Origin: Pampus argenteus
Lineage: Eukaryota > Chordata > Actinopteri > Scombriformes > Stromateidae
Reading direction: 5' to 3'
NCBI GenBank assembly: GCA_036937835.1
Contig: CM072879.1
Span: forward strand, 12,765,001-12,829,000
Length of the DNA stretch: 64,000 nucleotides
Part shown: in pieces, positions 48,565 to 63,300 of the stretch
Numbering within the stretch: position 1 is the stretch's first letter
Layout of the letters: each line of letters begins with the position of its first letter
The notes under the pieces: model-generated
Told to the model about the DNA's origin: nothing
The model's input: the letters and a program-made list of their open reading frames with translations, nothing else
The model's database searches: none
Made by a program: the position numbers and the translations under genes

Positions 48565-51500
48565 GTGAGCTTGGATTTTTTTTTATCATGAATAATTGGT
48601 TGTTAGAGGCTAATGGCGTCTTTTAACGGCGGATGTATTATTTATTCTTTTACAATAAGACATGAGGGGAGAGACGATGGGCGTGTTCTCCAACCGTTTG
48701 CTTAACACAGCAATAAGGATCGATTTTGTGAATTGAGAGCTATAATCTAATCCAAGTCGTGACAAGCCGCTGGCAGTGAGATTTCTAAGTATCAGCGCAG
48801 ATGTCGAGGTGCAGGCGAGGAGACAATCCGCTGCTATTTGTGACAGACTTGTATTTGCAGGCTGTGTAAATGGCCCGTTAGACAAGGCCTTTTTTCTCTC
48901 TCTCTCTTAATTAACATCAATGAAGACAGTTATGATGGACCGGAGGCCTTAAATATGCACATATTTAATCAGACTCGTGAATTCACATTTGCTGCTGTTA
49001 TCTTTTCACCCAATTGATGCTTGTGGAAAAAAATAAAAATGTTTATGTTCAGATTATTCATCACGACACAACGACTGACAGCCAGCGCTTCCTTTAATAA
49101 GACTGCGTGCATGTGATGTGATGTGATGGCTATCTGCTCCGTTGCTCAAACCATGCAGGGAGTAATAATAACCTCCATCTGTCCTGAAGATGGCTGATTT
49201 ATTTAGGTTTATTTCTATAATATCCCTACAGCGACTCTGTTAAACACTATCTGACCCCTTGCAGTATCACCTCCTAATTAGTCTCTATGCAAATTTCTGA
49301 CAGCTACTGTGATTTAAATTGATTTTTTTTTCCAATGTGAAGAATGCAGCAACAGTTTTTTTTAAAAAAGGTCATTCTTGAATCTCTGAAAGCATATGGG
49401 TCCAATTTAAGCTGGAACATGTACAAACATGTGAATCAGCTGCACAAACATTTAAAAAAAGTTAAAAGATTTAAAAGAACAATTTAGTCTAAAAGAACAG
49501 TGTTTATGGTATTTTTACTGAGTTAGTTATTCTCGCTATGCCATGTTGGAACAGAGCCATTGTTAATATTATTAGTAACACCTGCGCTTTTCCTATATGA
49601 CCAGTCAAAATGTCGGCTGGTAAAAAGGTTTATTTATCGGACCTCTGTTTAATTAAATGAGGTCAGAAAGATGAGATCAGTAGGAAATATATAACAATAT
49701 TTATTGAGATTAGCAACAGAAGAAGAATTTTGGTACATCTTGTTTTGGAGCATCTTCATTAATTGTAGAAGAGGAGAAAGGACCAGCAGGTGGTTGATGT
49801 AAACCTCTGGATGATTGTCTCTGGACATCATGGAGCTCATGGTGGTGATGGGGAAGGAGGTAGGTTGCACAGTAGTAGGTCTGAAAGACAGAATGACAAT
49901 GACAGTATCTAAAGAACAGCATCCTGGGACTGATTGGCAATGACGTCAGAAGTGTGAATGTAGGGATTTTTACTGGAAGTGACAGAGAAAACTGAACCCT
50001 ATGCATCTTATGTATGAGCACAGGAGTTACTAATAACATTAACGATGGTCTGTTCATGTGTCCCAAGTAAGCCAGCATGTACAATGCCATGGCCCTGAAA
50101 CTGAAGCTCAAACTGGTGCTTCTCCTACTCTCATATGTCACAATGTATTATTGAAATCTAAAAGGCTTATTTGACAGGAGAGTGAAGAAAGTGTCCATCA
50201 CGCTGTCACAAGAAGAAGAGCAATCAGGGAAATTTAAGGGGTTTAAAAACAGCTGTGTTGTTTTCTTGTTTACCCCTGGCTTCACAGGATGATATTATTA
50301 TTTTACACAGGCTCGTGTGCTTGTGTTTTTAAGGGTCCACAGTGATTACACACAGATATTATTAGTTTAGCCTGGCCTGACCAGGCCTGGTTGGGTTCCT
50401 TTGATCCGTGCCAGTAAATATGTTCATCATACTGACAGTGAAGGATCTGCAGACTGATGACTGAAGACAATGGATGAAATTTAACATAAACAAATGAAAC
50501 AATGTGTTTGAACTCTTGAGCAGGACACTCAGTTACCGGCATAGATCCTGTGTATGTCCTGTGAACGTAAAGATTCAAGATATGAGAAACTTTTTGTCTT
50601 TTGCACAGGTGCAAGTTAAACACACACATGGGAATTTTTGTGTAGTTCACTTAGTCAGGTTTAAAAAAAACAAAACAAAACAAAAAGATCTATAATTAAG
50701 GTTTAAAATTTAATTTAAAAGCAATAAAAAGGATAGCAAAGGTCTGAGAGAAATTACACCATCTACAACAGTTATTTACAACACTTACAACCACTTATAT
50801 AATTACTGGAGCAGCAGTTGGAAGGAGATATTGCACCACAGTGTAGCAGCAATGTTATAACTGGATATAAAAGCGTTTTGAATAAATAAGCATACATAAA
50901 TAAGTATAAAATAACCACGATTAAACAATCCAGGTGCCAGATGTAACAAATGAAACAGTAAACTAAAGCAATACATCTCCAAAAACCTTAAATGTAAGCA
51001 TTTCACATTGTACGTGGTTAGTATTGCCCAATTTATCTATTTAGTGTACTCATCTGCAGAAGGATAAGTATCAAGAACAGACACCTACAGGAGCTTCTGT
51101 ATGCTCAGAGTCAAGTCAGTAGGTGAGGCCGCACTAATTTGGACCCCTGACCTCAGTATTTGTTAAATCCAGTCTACATCCCCCCCTCATCATTACCTGT
51201 CAGACATTGTTTTTGAAAAAAAGGGGTCATAGTGAGTGTCGCAGTGATGTCTCTCGTTCTCTTGTCTGTTGTTTCAGAGTGCGTACCGCACTGCAAATTC
51301 AAAGTGACATGTTGTTTTATTGCAACCTGACCCTGAGGCACACACAGTCTCTCCACACAGAAGCATATGGATCAGTGGTATTGCCAATAAACAGCACAAG
51401 TCAGTGTCTTAGTATTTTGGAGATGTAATGCTGCAGCAGACAGGAAGAAGGGATATTATCCGTCTTCTTTTTGTCAATGTTAAGCCTCATTTATTTCACC

Positions 51501-52104
51501 ACCACCACCGGCTTCTCTAAAACAGCAGCGACAGGAAATGCTATCTTCGATGAGTCCCTGAAGTACATTTGATTATTTTTTCCTCAATATTATTAATGTT
51601 TTATTGGCAAACTTAACATTCAGGCTGACATAATCAGGTGGCCACGTAGTCATCGTCGACCTTACAGTGATGTTATTCCCACTAAGTGTCTGATCCTTTT
51701 GGAGCATTATCTCCACACCACATTACAATTAATTCATGGTCACGTACTCTCACTCTTAACTCACTAACTGAGACATTCGGCTGCCCTGTTATGACTCAGC
51801 AGAGTGCACATGCTGGGCAGATGTGGAAATGCAACAGGTTCAGCCTTGAAACACATCAATAATTGCTGGTTAGTGGAATGAAAGAAGGAGCTGATCAGTT
51901 CAAGGAAAAAAAGACAAATCTGGACAGTAATAGCTCACCAGAAATGTGCACCAATGCTTTTGAAGCTGCCACCAAATGCCTCCCTTGATCACAAAGTGGC
52001 TTTTCAAGTGTCTTACCCCAGATGCATAAATGATTACCAAAGAGAACGTAAGATTAAATAGGCTACCGGTAATTTAAATATGTATTTTTTCTCCCCAGAC
52101 ATAA
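48424..52104 (+). CDS. Candidate upstream ORF in the sv2a leader (48 residues)
   Basis: ATG at 48424 opens 47 codons to the donor at 48564. Splicing to exon 2 (52099) adds one Thr and a stop at 52102-52104. The peptide starts MAWASLLRAAAQHHH. It has a hydrophobic run LVGITILLLLILTIC (about residues 22-36), followed by basic RLKR, as in a single-pass membrane segment with cytoplasmic positive charges. The start context is poor at -3 (T) but has G at +4. It may only tune sv2a translation. A coding role is not established; the CTC/ATC-rich DNA makes the Leu/Ile run partly a composition effect. Confidence 0.3.
48565..52098 (+). other. sv2a: sv2a intron 1
   Basis: About 3.5 kb of intron without recognised exons, repeats or RNA genes. 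It is AT-rich in its middle part. Minus-strand open frames near 49649-50141 have no known homology. Confidence 0.6.
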
Positions 52105-52221
52105 GAAGATCCTGTTCTCAGTCGAGTGAACTGGAGTCAACTCTTATTCTAAACAGATTGACACTCCAGCACAGCACATTCAGGTGGCCTCAACCTTTGA
52201 CCACTTCTGAACTTCTTTAAA

Positions 52222-55200
52222 ATGGAGGACGGCTATCAAAACCGGACTGCCTTTATAAAAGGTGCCAAAGATATTGCCAAAGAAGTGAAGCGGCAAGCCT
52301 CAAAGAAGGTCGGCCGCTCAGTGGATCGGATGACTGACGAGTACAGCAAGCGCTCCTACAGCCGATTTGAAGAGGATGACGATGATGATTACCCCATGCA
52401 GGGAAGCCAGGACGGAGGCTACTACCGTGGAGACAGCCAGGCTGCCAACGATGACGAGGGCGGACACAGTGACTCCACAGAGGGACACGATGAGGATGAT
52501 GAAATCTACGAGGGCGAGTACCAAGGAATCCCCAGAGCTGAATCAGGCAAGGGCAGCCTGGCTGGAGGGCCGGGCTCAGTGGGGGCCGCCGCTCAGCAGT
52601 TCAGAGATATCGGGGCGTCCGAGGCGGAGAGGAGGAAGGACCAGGAAGAGCTGGCTCAACAGTACGAGACCATTTTACAAGAATGTGGCCACGGGAAGTT
52701 CCAGTGGACCCTGTACTTTGTGCTGGGGATGGCGCTCATGGCAGATGGCGTTGAGATCTTTGTGGTCGGGTTCGTCCTCCCCAGTGCTGAGAAGGATATG
52801 TGCCTGTCTGAACCTAACAAAAGCATGCTAGGTAAGACTCTTTATTGGTGATTGTGTCTCCTCCCTTTGTTGTAGAAAAAAAAAAAGGATTTCTTAACAA
52901 ATGTCATGAAAAGACCAAATCCAACAGTAAATTGATTCTTCTAACTGATATCATCTGTTGTTTACTTTATGTTGTTCAAAAACTATTCATAACATATCAG
53001 TGAGGCTAATACTGGGTGACACTCTCTGTCATTATTATACATACACCATCCTGCTGCAGTAAATACACCAGAACACTGAATGTGTATTTATCCGCAGCTG
53101 AAAATAGTCCCCAACAAATGCACAATCTCCTCCTGTTTGAATAATGTTTGTTAAAAACTATAACGCCCAATGTTATAATGACCTGTATCCTGTTTTTAAA
53201 GATTTCAGTCTTCAGTGTGTGTCCAGTAAATTCTACTTTAAAAGTATAAAAATACAATACGATAATTTAGCAAAACAGTTGTCTGAATAAGACCTGACAT
53301 TTTGCATTTACATTTGTACTAGTTTAATCCCATATGCTCTTTCCTCAGGTCTGATTGTATATTTTGGGATGATGGTCGGGGCGTTCCTCTGGGGCGCTCT
53401 GGCTGACCGGATTGGTCGTCGGCAGTCTCTCCTCATCTCTCTCTCCATCAACAGTATCTTCTCGTTCTTCTCCTCCTTCGTCCAGGGTTACAGCACATTT
53501 CTGTTTTGCCGGCTCCTCTCAGGTGTTGGGTAAGTGCAAAAATAACTTTTCTGATCGGTTTTGGTGGTATAAATATATTTTGCTACTCTCCACTCAGGTT
53601 TTTTTGACCTTTTTAGCATGTAGCAAAATTCCTTCTTTTATGGTGCTAGAGTCTTTACGTCATTTAAAAACAGTCGTTTCGCTGGTTTAATGAAGCTGCA
53701 AATTGAGATGCTGAAATTGTTTCCATTTGTGGTTAAATCTGTCACTTTTACGTTTAGCTTTTAGGAGTTAGCTTCGCACCACAATGTCGAGGTAACAGGA
53801 GCATAGCAAGATAGAAAATCCCGTTATAGCTTTAGTGACCAATCAAATCACTTGCAAACAGTCCAGTTGCTCATATCCAACAGTTATTCAAAGTAAACAA
53901 ATTACACTTTAACACCAGTATTTGAGGATATTTCATTTTAAAATAATGTTAATCTCACAATCTAAACTAGATCTCTGCTATCAAACACAGTTCAACTCTG
54001 GGCTCAGTTGGTTTCTGATCTTTTGCAGGATTGGAGGCTCTATTCCCATCGTGTTTTCCTACTACTCTGAATTTCTGTCCCAAGAGAAGCGCGGCGAGCA
54101 CCTCAGTTGGCTCTGCATGTTCTGGATGATTGGAGGAATATACGCATCTGCGATGGCCTGGGCTATAATCCCACATTATGGTGAGTAAACTAAACTATCC
54201 TTGAATTTACACGTTTTCCATTTCTAGCTTGCTAGTTGATCATTCTTGTTTTTATTCACTCTTAGTAGATATTCGCAGCAAACAAAGAATGAACATAGAT
54301 TGGAGATTGGGTTTGGTAGCAGGGTGAGCTGATTGGTGGAAAAATGCAGGTTCCAGCTCGTTTTCTGGAAAGCATCTTCTCAGAGATGCAGCGGCGCAGT
54401 TGACCTCTGACCCTGTGTACATACATAAATGTCTGATTATTATTTATTTGATGCACATACAGAAAGGTTAAGAGTTGATGGTAAAAAAAAAAAAGTGTGA
54501 GGTGTGAGCTCATTTTTTCCCTTTTTGGCTGTTTCTTTGTCTTCTCAGGATGGAGTTTCCAGATGGGCTCGGCGTATCAGTTCCATAGCTGGCGTGTGTT
54601 TGTGTTAGTGTGCGCATTTCCTTCTGTTGCAGCCATCGCTGCCCTCAGTGCAATGCCAGAGAGCCCACGCTTCTACTTAGAGGTTAGCAGATGTGCTTGC
54701 TGACACTCTTGGCTGGTTTTATACTCATATGTGTATATGAGTGTGATACTTTTTCTGAACACTGATGGGGATATGACACACACAGAGAAAAATACAGCAT
54801 GACCTTTACTTTTCTACCCTAAACAGAATGGCAAACATGATGAAGGCTGGATGATTCTGAAGCAAGTTCACGACACTAACATGCGAGCAAAAGGACACCC
54901 AGAGAAGGTGTTTTCTGTGAGTATCTCTGAGAAAAACAACCAACACTCCCCATTGTTACGATCGCCTCAGATATTCAAGTAGACGCACATATAACCTACT
55001 TGGACCTTCACAGCAAGATGGCCAAACAAAGGTTTATCTGTAGAAGATTTAAAACTAAGACATGAAATTAAAGTAGTTTTCCTTTACTGTATTTTCTTTT
55101 ATTGTTCAATAGCATCATATTAGGAGAGCATTGACTATTTTAAACCCCCAAATTCTGCAGATGAGTTATTTTTTCCAGCACTGGGTAACGCCTACTGTTT

Positions 55201-58200
55201 TCTCTATGTGGTCCGAGAGGTGAAAACTTTTCTCTTCTCTTCTCTCATCTAAATTTTTGGCAGCCGGATAATCGGAAATCTTTGTTTCAGAGACGTTAAT
55301 AAATCAAACCTGAAACTGTAAAAGTGTGACCGACAGACAGAAGTCCCCTCAATCCCCAGTGGAAATTATGACTTTGCTTATCTCAAAATGTTACACTCAG
55401 TATTTGCTGAGATTATTATCCGTTACCTCTCAATTATCTGTCTGACAGTCTTCCTCTGTGACGGCCTGTTAAAATTCAATTCAGCCTCTGAATGACTTGC
55501 ATCTTTTCCATCCAAGGTCACCACAATCAAGACCGTGAAACAGATGGATGAGCTGGTAGACACTGGCACAGACACTCCGGTCTGGCAACGCTACAGGCTG
55601 AAGATTATGAGCCTCTCCCAACAGGTGAGTGAAGTTGAGCGGAAAAACTCTCATGGTTAAAAAATATAATTACAAAATATAACATATACGTATATATTAT
55701 TTATTTAATTGGAAGTGGAGTGGCTCCGATGCCTTCTGTGTGGTTTATTTGATATACACAGCTTGGATCTGGCTGTATAAGACCTCAGTGGGAATGTGGA
55801 GATTTTGTCTCCTTGACCTACCTCTGATTTTATGACTGAAAATAAACAAATTGTCTCGTGTCTTTTTTGGCAATATCCACATGCAGACTCTCTGCTGCCT
55901 TTTTTCTTTTCTAAATTTGAATTTGGTGAAACTAAATTTCCTGGACAACTGTGGAGAATTTGTCATTGACACATATTTTAAATTTATGTTTCACTTTCAT
56001 GTGTTTTAACTTGTTTCTCATTATTACTGCTGCTCTGGTTCCAGCTTTGTTCCTGATTTTCATTTTCAGCCTACGTTCTGCTCCACAGACGCCTACACCC
56101 TCCATCATCTTCTGAATCTGTTTCTTCTTAATGCTTAATGCTCACTGAAAGTCTCCCATCTTTGAAGTTAAAGCACTTTTCAGTGTTGAGACTAAAGTTG
56201 TAGTTTAAGGATTTTATTGTATTCAAGTTTCATCTCCTCTTCATCTGCAGAACGCATGTTCAAACTCAAATCTGTTTGGCGTCGTCACAACATTCAAAGG
56301 TTAAAGTCTGAACATATGCAATGTGTGCCAGAATCCTGTCATTTGATCAGACAGAAAGTAATGGATTAAGACCTCATGATGAGTTTAAATCTGGTCTCCT
56401 AAGATTTCTTTATCAAAAGTTGTGTGTTTTCTTGTTCACATGTTGCAGATGCGGAATAATATTCTTGCCTGCTTCAGCCCAGAATATAAACGGACAACTT
56501 TCATGCTCATGGCTGTTTGGTTTACGATGTCTTTCAGGTAAACTAAAGACAAAACACAAAACCACCTGTGTTTCTGTACGATGAATCACGGTCACTTTAT
56601 GGGCTTATCTCATCTGTCTCGACTCTGACAACTTTGCAGCTATTACGGCCTGACGGTGTGGTTCCCCGACATGATTAAGTACATCCAGAAGCAGGAATAT
56701 GAATCGCGCACAAAGACGTTCACCAAGGAACGAGTGGATCACATCACGTTTAACTTCACCCTGGAAAACCAAGTGCATCGCCAAGGACACTATTTCAATG
56801 ACAAGTGAGTGTGATGTGAGCTGCTTTTGAGTATAGGTACATAGAGTATTGAACTGGTATATTGAATTAACAATAAAGTACAAAGACAATTTACAAAGCA
56901 AAAACTGAAAATATACAACCTGTCTACCAGATTCCTCAACCTGAAGATGAAGTCCATGGTGTTTGAAGACTCTGTGTTTGAGGAGTGCTACTTCGAGGAC
57001 ATCACCTCCACACACACATTCTTCAGAAACTGCACCTTCATTGCAAGTTTGTTTTATAACACAGGTAATTATCATCAGAAATCAACAGTACGGATGTGCA
57101 AAAGGTGGTCAGTATCATGGTGAGCCTGCTACTAATGATTACTTTAATTAATAAATTAATCTTGCAGTTATTTTTGAAGTATATTAATGTCAAGAAATAA
57201 GTAAATATCACCACCTATGAGAGCCCAAGTATTGAACTCGCTTTGTTTTCTCCCGTAATTCGCCAAACCCCAAAATATTCTGTTTAAACCTGCGTTTAAA
57301 TGGGGCTCTTGGGAGCAGCTGACATTTTATCACCTTGTAAAGTTGATATAGTTAGCAAACAATTACTTATTTACACATTCAACAGACAAAAAGCAACATT
57401 ACCAATTATTTGAAATTGTTTTTGTGTGGAATTGGAAAATGTAAATCCAATATGCGTTCTCATTTTAGCTCTGGTTTGAGGGAAATATCTGTCACTTTAG
57501 GTGCTAAATGCTTCACTATGTTCATCTGCTAGTCTCTAACTGTGTCTGTTAGCTGCTTAGGTGTTTTCTCAGAGCTGTTTTACTGAAAATAGCTTAATGA
57601 TTTGTTGATTGGCTGTTTTAATCACTCACTGATGTGTGCAGCTCAGCAAGGTACAGAAACAAAAATAATTTGTGATGAAATTACATTGCAGCCTATAGTA
57701 ATAATAGCACAGAAATACAAAACAAAACAATATTTCAGCTGAACTGCAACCATAGAAACATCTGTTGCTAGTATCCCTTGGTTACACTGCAGCAGATCTA
57801 TTACCGTAGCAACACAAACAAATCCAGCTTTTCATCCAGACTTCCTGATGGCAGAGTGATCGTGTTTAAGGCGCCAAAAAGTGCTTTGTGATTAAAGGGA
57901 AACGGCTTCAAGAACGTGTTTACTTGCTAATCAGAAGAAGAATCAGAAGAAGAATCTTTCTAACCGAAGATATTGTTGGTCTAATTCATAGAACACGTAA
58001 TTATGTACATGCAATATTTGCAGTAATGAATCAAGAATCAAGTATTCAAAAAGTCAGTGTAATAAAATATTTTTTAACCCTATACAGTTATATACAGTCA
58101 ATGGTGGGTTTTTTCTATAGTAACTGCCTGTGTCTGGTTTTAATTTCTGATCACTGATCCATGTCTGAGAAAACTGGAGAAGCTGCTTCTCTGCTTACAC

Positions 58201-60375
58201 AGTGATCAATCAGATGCTGAGCTGTGAGATTAATCCTCATCATCACTTCCGCAGTAACCGTCTCTGCAGCTTTTTACAGCAGCAGCAGCATCTACTGATC
58301 CCCCCGGAGCCAATAATACATTCTTTTATCGTTATGTCATTTGTGCATTTGAAATTGTTTGACCATTCAGCACCGTTATGCCTGAATCCAGTTCTTAAAG
58401 CTGTTATTGGTTATTGGTGTGGAAGCAATTTCAACAGTGTCATCAGAAAATATGATGTTATTTGTGCAGCTGCAGGCAGTAAAACATAAATGGATAAACA
58501 GAGAATAAAGTAACAGGCCAGTCTGACCTGTCCTGACCTCTTCTGTTATTTTAATGTACAATAGGGTCCAAAAGTCTGAGTCCCGTATTTTACAAAGTCT
58601 CACAGGACAGAAAATGCTTGTAGTGGATTCTGTTTTTTATTTTTAGACTGCTTAAAAAAGGAATTTTGATCAAAACCAGCCGCTGATGGAGGATTTGGTT
58701 TTGTGGTGGCTGCATAATTGTCCTGGCTTCTTTTGCTGAGAGATCATTTAACTCCCTCTTTCCATTTGTTGCAGGAAATGTAATCACTCATGCAGGGATA
58801 TAGGATTGGTTGAAAGCATGTTTAGTTTCATTAATGGAGACCTGATATTATAGTTTTTACCAGTAAATCATCCAGAGCAGGTGAGAGTACTTTATCTGTA
58901 AGCCGTATGTTGCTTGAGAGACAAAAAAAAAAAAGTCCCAAATCCCTCACTGCTGCTTGTAATCTTCTTCTCTCACGGGGATTTTGGCAGTCAGAGGATG
59001 CAGTTTATAGAGATTTTAGTGAGGAAATAAAACTCCACATAAGCTGTGAAAATTACACTCTTGTATTTACGTATTAACCTACTCATAAATGAATCAATGT
59101 TCTTATTTTTTTGAGTCAACATCACAAAGCTTTAACACTTCTTTCTCCTCACCGTTTCTCTCCGCAGATTTGTTCAAATACAGGTTTGTCAACTGTAAAC
59201 TGGTGAATAGCACATTTCTCCACAACAAGGAGGGCTGCATACTCGACTTCAGTGATGACTTCAACAATGCCTACATGATATACTTTGTTAACTTCCTTGG
59301 CACACTGGCAGTGTTGCCTGGCAACATCGTTTCAGCTCTATTAATGGACAAAATTGGGCGTTTAAGGATGTTGGGTAGGTAAATCTAATCATCAGCTCAG
59401 ATAATTCGCTTGTGACTGTTGAGGCTGTTTTTGACTTAATGTGATTGTTAATCGTCTCTTCATGCAAACAGCGGGATCCAGTGTCATCTCTTGTGTCAGC
59501 TGTTTCTTCCTGATGTTTGGCAACAGTGAGTCAGGGATGATCGCCCTCTTGTGTCTGTTTGGTGGCATCAGCATCGCCTCGTGGAACGCCCTGGACGTGA
59601 TAACGGTGGAGCTCTACCCCTCGGATAAAAGGTAACATGAGCTGACAGAGAAGCTCTTATTCTTATATGTTTTTGTTTTCTGATGATGACAGGACAGACA
59701 CTTTATGTTGTTTTTTTTTTTTCTTTCTGTCACCTATTTGTATATCACTCGTTTCTGATGACTTTTTCTGGTTGCATCATCATAATTATTATTATATTAT
59801 TATCGATTGTTATATATTGTTTTAGAAGGGGGAGGAAACAAAGCCCTTTTTTTTTTCATCACAGCAACAATATTTTTGGCATCTCATAGGTTCATGTGGG
59901 ATGGGCACATGTATGTGCATAAAACAATGAACAGGAACTACTATCACTACTACTAGCAGTGCAGTAAATGCACAAATAATAGCGACGTATCATTCATTAT
60001 TATTTATTATTTAAGACCATTTTACATTCACATTTAAATCAACAAATGGAATTGTTTTATGTTTTAGACTATTTATATAATTATTACACTGCCGCTTGAT
60101 ATTTTATGCTCATAAGAATTATTATTATTTTTTTTCAGATAATGTTTAAAGTCCTCTTGCTGAGTTTGTTTGTCCTTCTTCTTGTGTTCAGGACCACAGC
60201 GTTTGGCTTCCTCAATGCGCTCTGTAAGCTGGCGGCCGTCCTGGGTATCAGCATCTTCCAGTCATTTGTCGGCATCACCAAGGCCGTACCTATCTTATTT
60301 GCTGCTGGCGCACTCGCTGCAGGTAGTTTCCTTGCAACAAAGTTGCCTGAAACGCGAGGTCAAGTGTTGCAGTAA
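52222..60375 (+). CDS. sv2a: Synaptic vesicle glycoprotein 2A
   Basis: Twelve coding exons (52222-52831, 53349-53529, 54029-54180, 54549-54682, 54827-54916, 55517-55624, 56449-56537, 56640-56804, 56931-57064, 59168-59374, 59472-59631, 60192-60375) give 737 residues; human has 742. It is a major-facilitator-type protein of synaptic vesicles that regulates calcium-dependent release and binds synaptotagmin. An acidic cytoplasmic N-terminus (about 1-160, EEDDDDDY) is followed by 12 membrane segments starting near residue 162 (LYFVLGMALMADGVEIFVVG). The MFS signature GALADRIGRRQSL lies near 218-230. The large luminal loop between segments 7 and 8 has the pentapeptide-like repeats (FEDSVFEECYFEDIT) and three N-glycosylation sequons, N493, N543 and N568, at the same places as mammalian SV2A. 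The C-terminus is KLPETRGQVLQ. The long N-terminus and MEDGYQNRTAFIKGAKDIAK start favour SV2A over SV2B or SV2C. Confidence 0.97.
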
Positions 60376-63300
60376 AAGCAGATGACCAGCAGTGGGCAGC
60401 ACAATACAGCTGGAGCGTGTATGACAACTAGAGCCAAAACATCCCTAAGAGCTCCAGCACTGCCCGTCACGCACCAAGACAACAGACTGCCCATTGTAAG
60501 CCCAGAATCCTTTGAAATATGGATTTCATCATTCAAAGTCTTTACAGATCCACAGTGATTAACAGAAGAGCAGAATAACAGTTTATCTGTGCTGTAAAAA
60601 AATATCAGATCTTTTATGCAGCAAAAAATGGAAATGTGCAGTTAGGATAACCTGTTAAAATGCCCACAGATCTATAGTAGAGTGAAACGACAGAGTGGTC
60701 GAGTGGAAGTGATGAGACTGCAAAAAAAAGCCATTTCTTGGGAAACGTGATTCAGTCAGCGTACGTTTTCAAATATGACTGCAGTGTTTTTTTCTTTCTC
60801 GTCTGTGCTCACTGACTGGCTTACAGTGCTGATTTTAATTTTTCTGTGATGTCACTGCTACAATCCAGTTTTCTTGAGACAAGATCATATAATGATTTTC
60901 AGGGTGAATATATTTTTTAAGTATATAATATATTTAGCGCCCATGACTGACTGCCTCTTGAAAAGCCAGACCTGGTGAGAGCTGCTATAATATAAAAAAA
61001 AACATTCCAGTGAGGCCGACTGAATTTATACAGAAACAGTTTAACTTTACAGATTCCTTGTCCCCGCATAAAGCCGGTCTGATCCTCTACTTATTGCCTC
61101 AAAGCACAGACAGGAGGAGATACATTTCACAGGATTCTTCGTTATAAATGGGAGTAGTTTGATCCAGTTCCTGAGTGTTAGGTGTTAAACGTCCATCTAA
61201 TGTTTCTCCCTCCCCCCTGTACAGCTATGGCAGCGTGATGGTGTCTGCAACACAGGGAACTTCTGTGTGAAGCGCTAATGTGAGAGCAGATACTATTGTG
61301 TAATATTTCTCTAAATTAGTTGAGTATGCGAATGTGTGTGTGTGATTGCATGGGTACGTGTGGTGTGTGTTAAACAAAACCTGCATGATTTATTTCATGC
61401 AAATCAGAGCAGCCATGTAGACCATATTTTTCAGTCATTGGGGGATTTAATTGATCCAACAGCCGAATGTACAAAGCAGTGGTCACACACATTTTAAGGC
61501 TAATTACTTTACATCATGCAGTAGCTTAGGTGTGGTGAAATGCTTCGGCTATGTTTACAGCTAGTTTAATATTTTGGCACCACTGCACTGACTCCTATTG
61601 ATTAGGCAGTGTGGCACACAAAGTGAAAAACAGACATTACAAATCACTTGTCTAATTTAATTTAAGGGCTCCTCTTCAGTCATTCCTTCACTGCATCCAG
61701 TTGTGCCAGAAGAAATGAAAATGTACTACTCATTGTACTCTAGTATGATGATGATGCTTTACTGTCGTCAAGGACAACATGAGTAGTTTAAAACATTTTT
61801 CACAAAATACCTATTCTGACGTTGATCAAAATTGGATACAAAACATTTATACATATCACCACTTAGGCATAATTTCTCCAAAGGTGTACATCAATACATG
61901 TGCTGACAATCAGTGAGTGAGTGAGTGGTTGAGTGTAAAGATCGGCCTGAAGACGTCCTCTTTAGTTCTTGCTCTTGCCACTAGTAGTGCTATGGAGCAG
62001 TGTCTCCATTTTGAAATATATCTTGTGCGCAGGCATGAGGATGCACTTCCACGTGACGCACACTTTCACTGTGTGCTCATTTTCCTGCTGCCAGTTTCAC
62101 GCTGTTGATGTACAATTTGACAGGCAGTAAGCAAAAAAAAGTAGAGAGTAAATGTAGAGTAAAACAAGAGAAAAAAAAAGAGAAAAAATACTAAACATGG
62201 ATTCAAACAATGCAGGTTTCAAGTTTAGCTTTGCAAATGTTTAACGAGGAAGGAAAAGCATTCACTGTGTTCAACAAGCTTGAGGTGCTGGTAGATATTC
62301 AGCTTAATTTTTTTCCTCCTGCTAAAGTAAACTAGGCTAACCGGTTCTGTACTCAATACACAAATACACATCTGTGCATTAAGTGCTTTTCCTTTAATGT
62401 TGTCAAATCTAGGTTTCATTCTGAGGATCACGTCTCTCCTTTGCTGTTGGCATACCTGACTGTTTGGACATGTTGTTCATGAGGAATACATGTTTACGTG
62501 CGTGCGTGTGCGTGTGTGTGTATAAGCTGACTCTAAATGCTCTGTCACATATTTTTCTACTTTTTTCTGTTGCTGTTGTTTTCATCCTTGTGATGGATAA
62601 AGCTCAGTTGGGGACCATAGAAATATTAATAATATTACACTATGAGAAGAGGGGAAAAAAACAACAACATCTAATGCGATGTATGCAGTATAGAATTTAA
62701 TGTGTTGTTTTTCATAATAGACTCGGGTGCTCTTTTGCTGATACAATTCAGTCTTTTAAAAAAAAATAAAAAATCCCATCAGTGATTGCCGGTCTCAGAG
62801 ATAGTGCAGTCTGTTCCTCTGTTTAGAAAGATCACATCCCTAAATTCACAGACGACTTCACCCCTATTCCTACTGTATTCAACCGATCGTGACGCATGTT
62901 TGTATCGTCGTATTGTCTGACTTCTTGGGCGTCCTGTATGCCAGCTGTTTTTGTCTAAAGCAAGAACTAGTGTTTTCATTGTCGTATGATGACATAGATT
63001 TGTTGCTTGCAGTGATTGTTCTTAATCAAAGTGGGGTTAAATTGGTGAAACTTGAGTATGTGTCCTGAAAGTAAGTTAGTGGTGACTGTGCTCCTTGTTT
63101 ACCTTTGACCTTTAAGGTAATTTTTTTTTTTTTTAAATATATATGCCCTAATTTCTGAGGAGGATACTTGTGAAGCGTGTAATTCATCTTGTCACAGAGG
63201 TACAAGATACGGCCGGAAAAAGGGCAATACACTTGAGGTGAAGGGAGCAGAAAATGCATGTAGATGATTGATGATGTACAAACGGTACGATTTTGATATT

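Noticed and set aside
49649..50141. Minus-strand frames in sv2a intron 1
   Set aside because: No homology and no splice signals; likely chance open frames.
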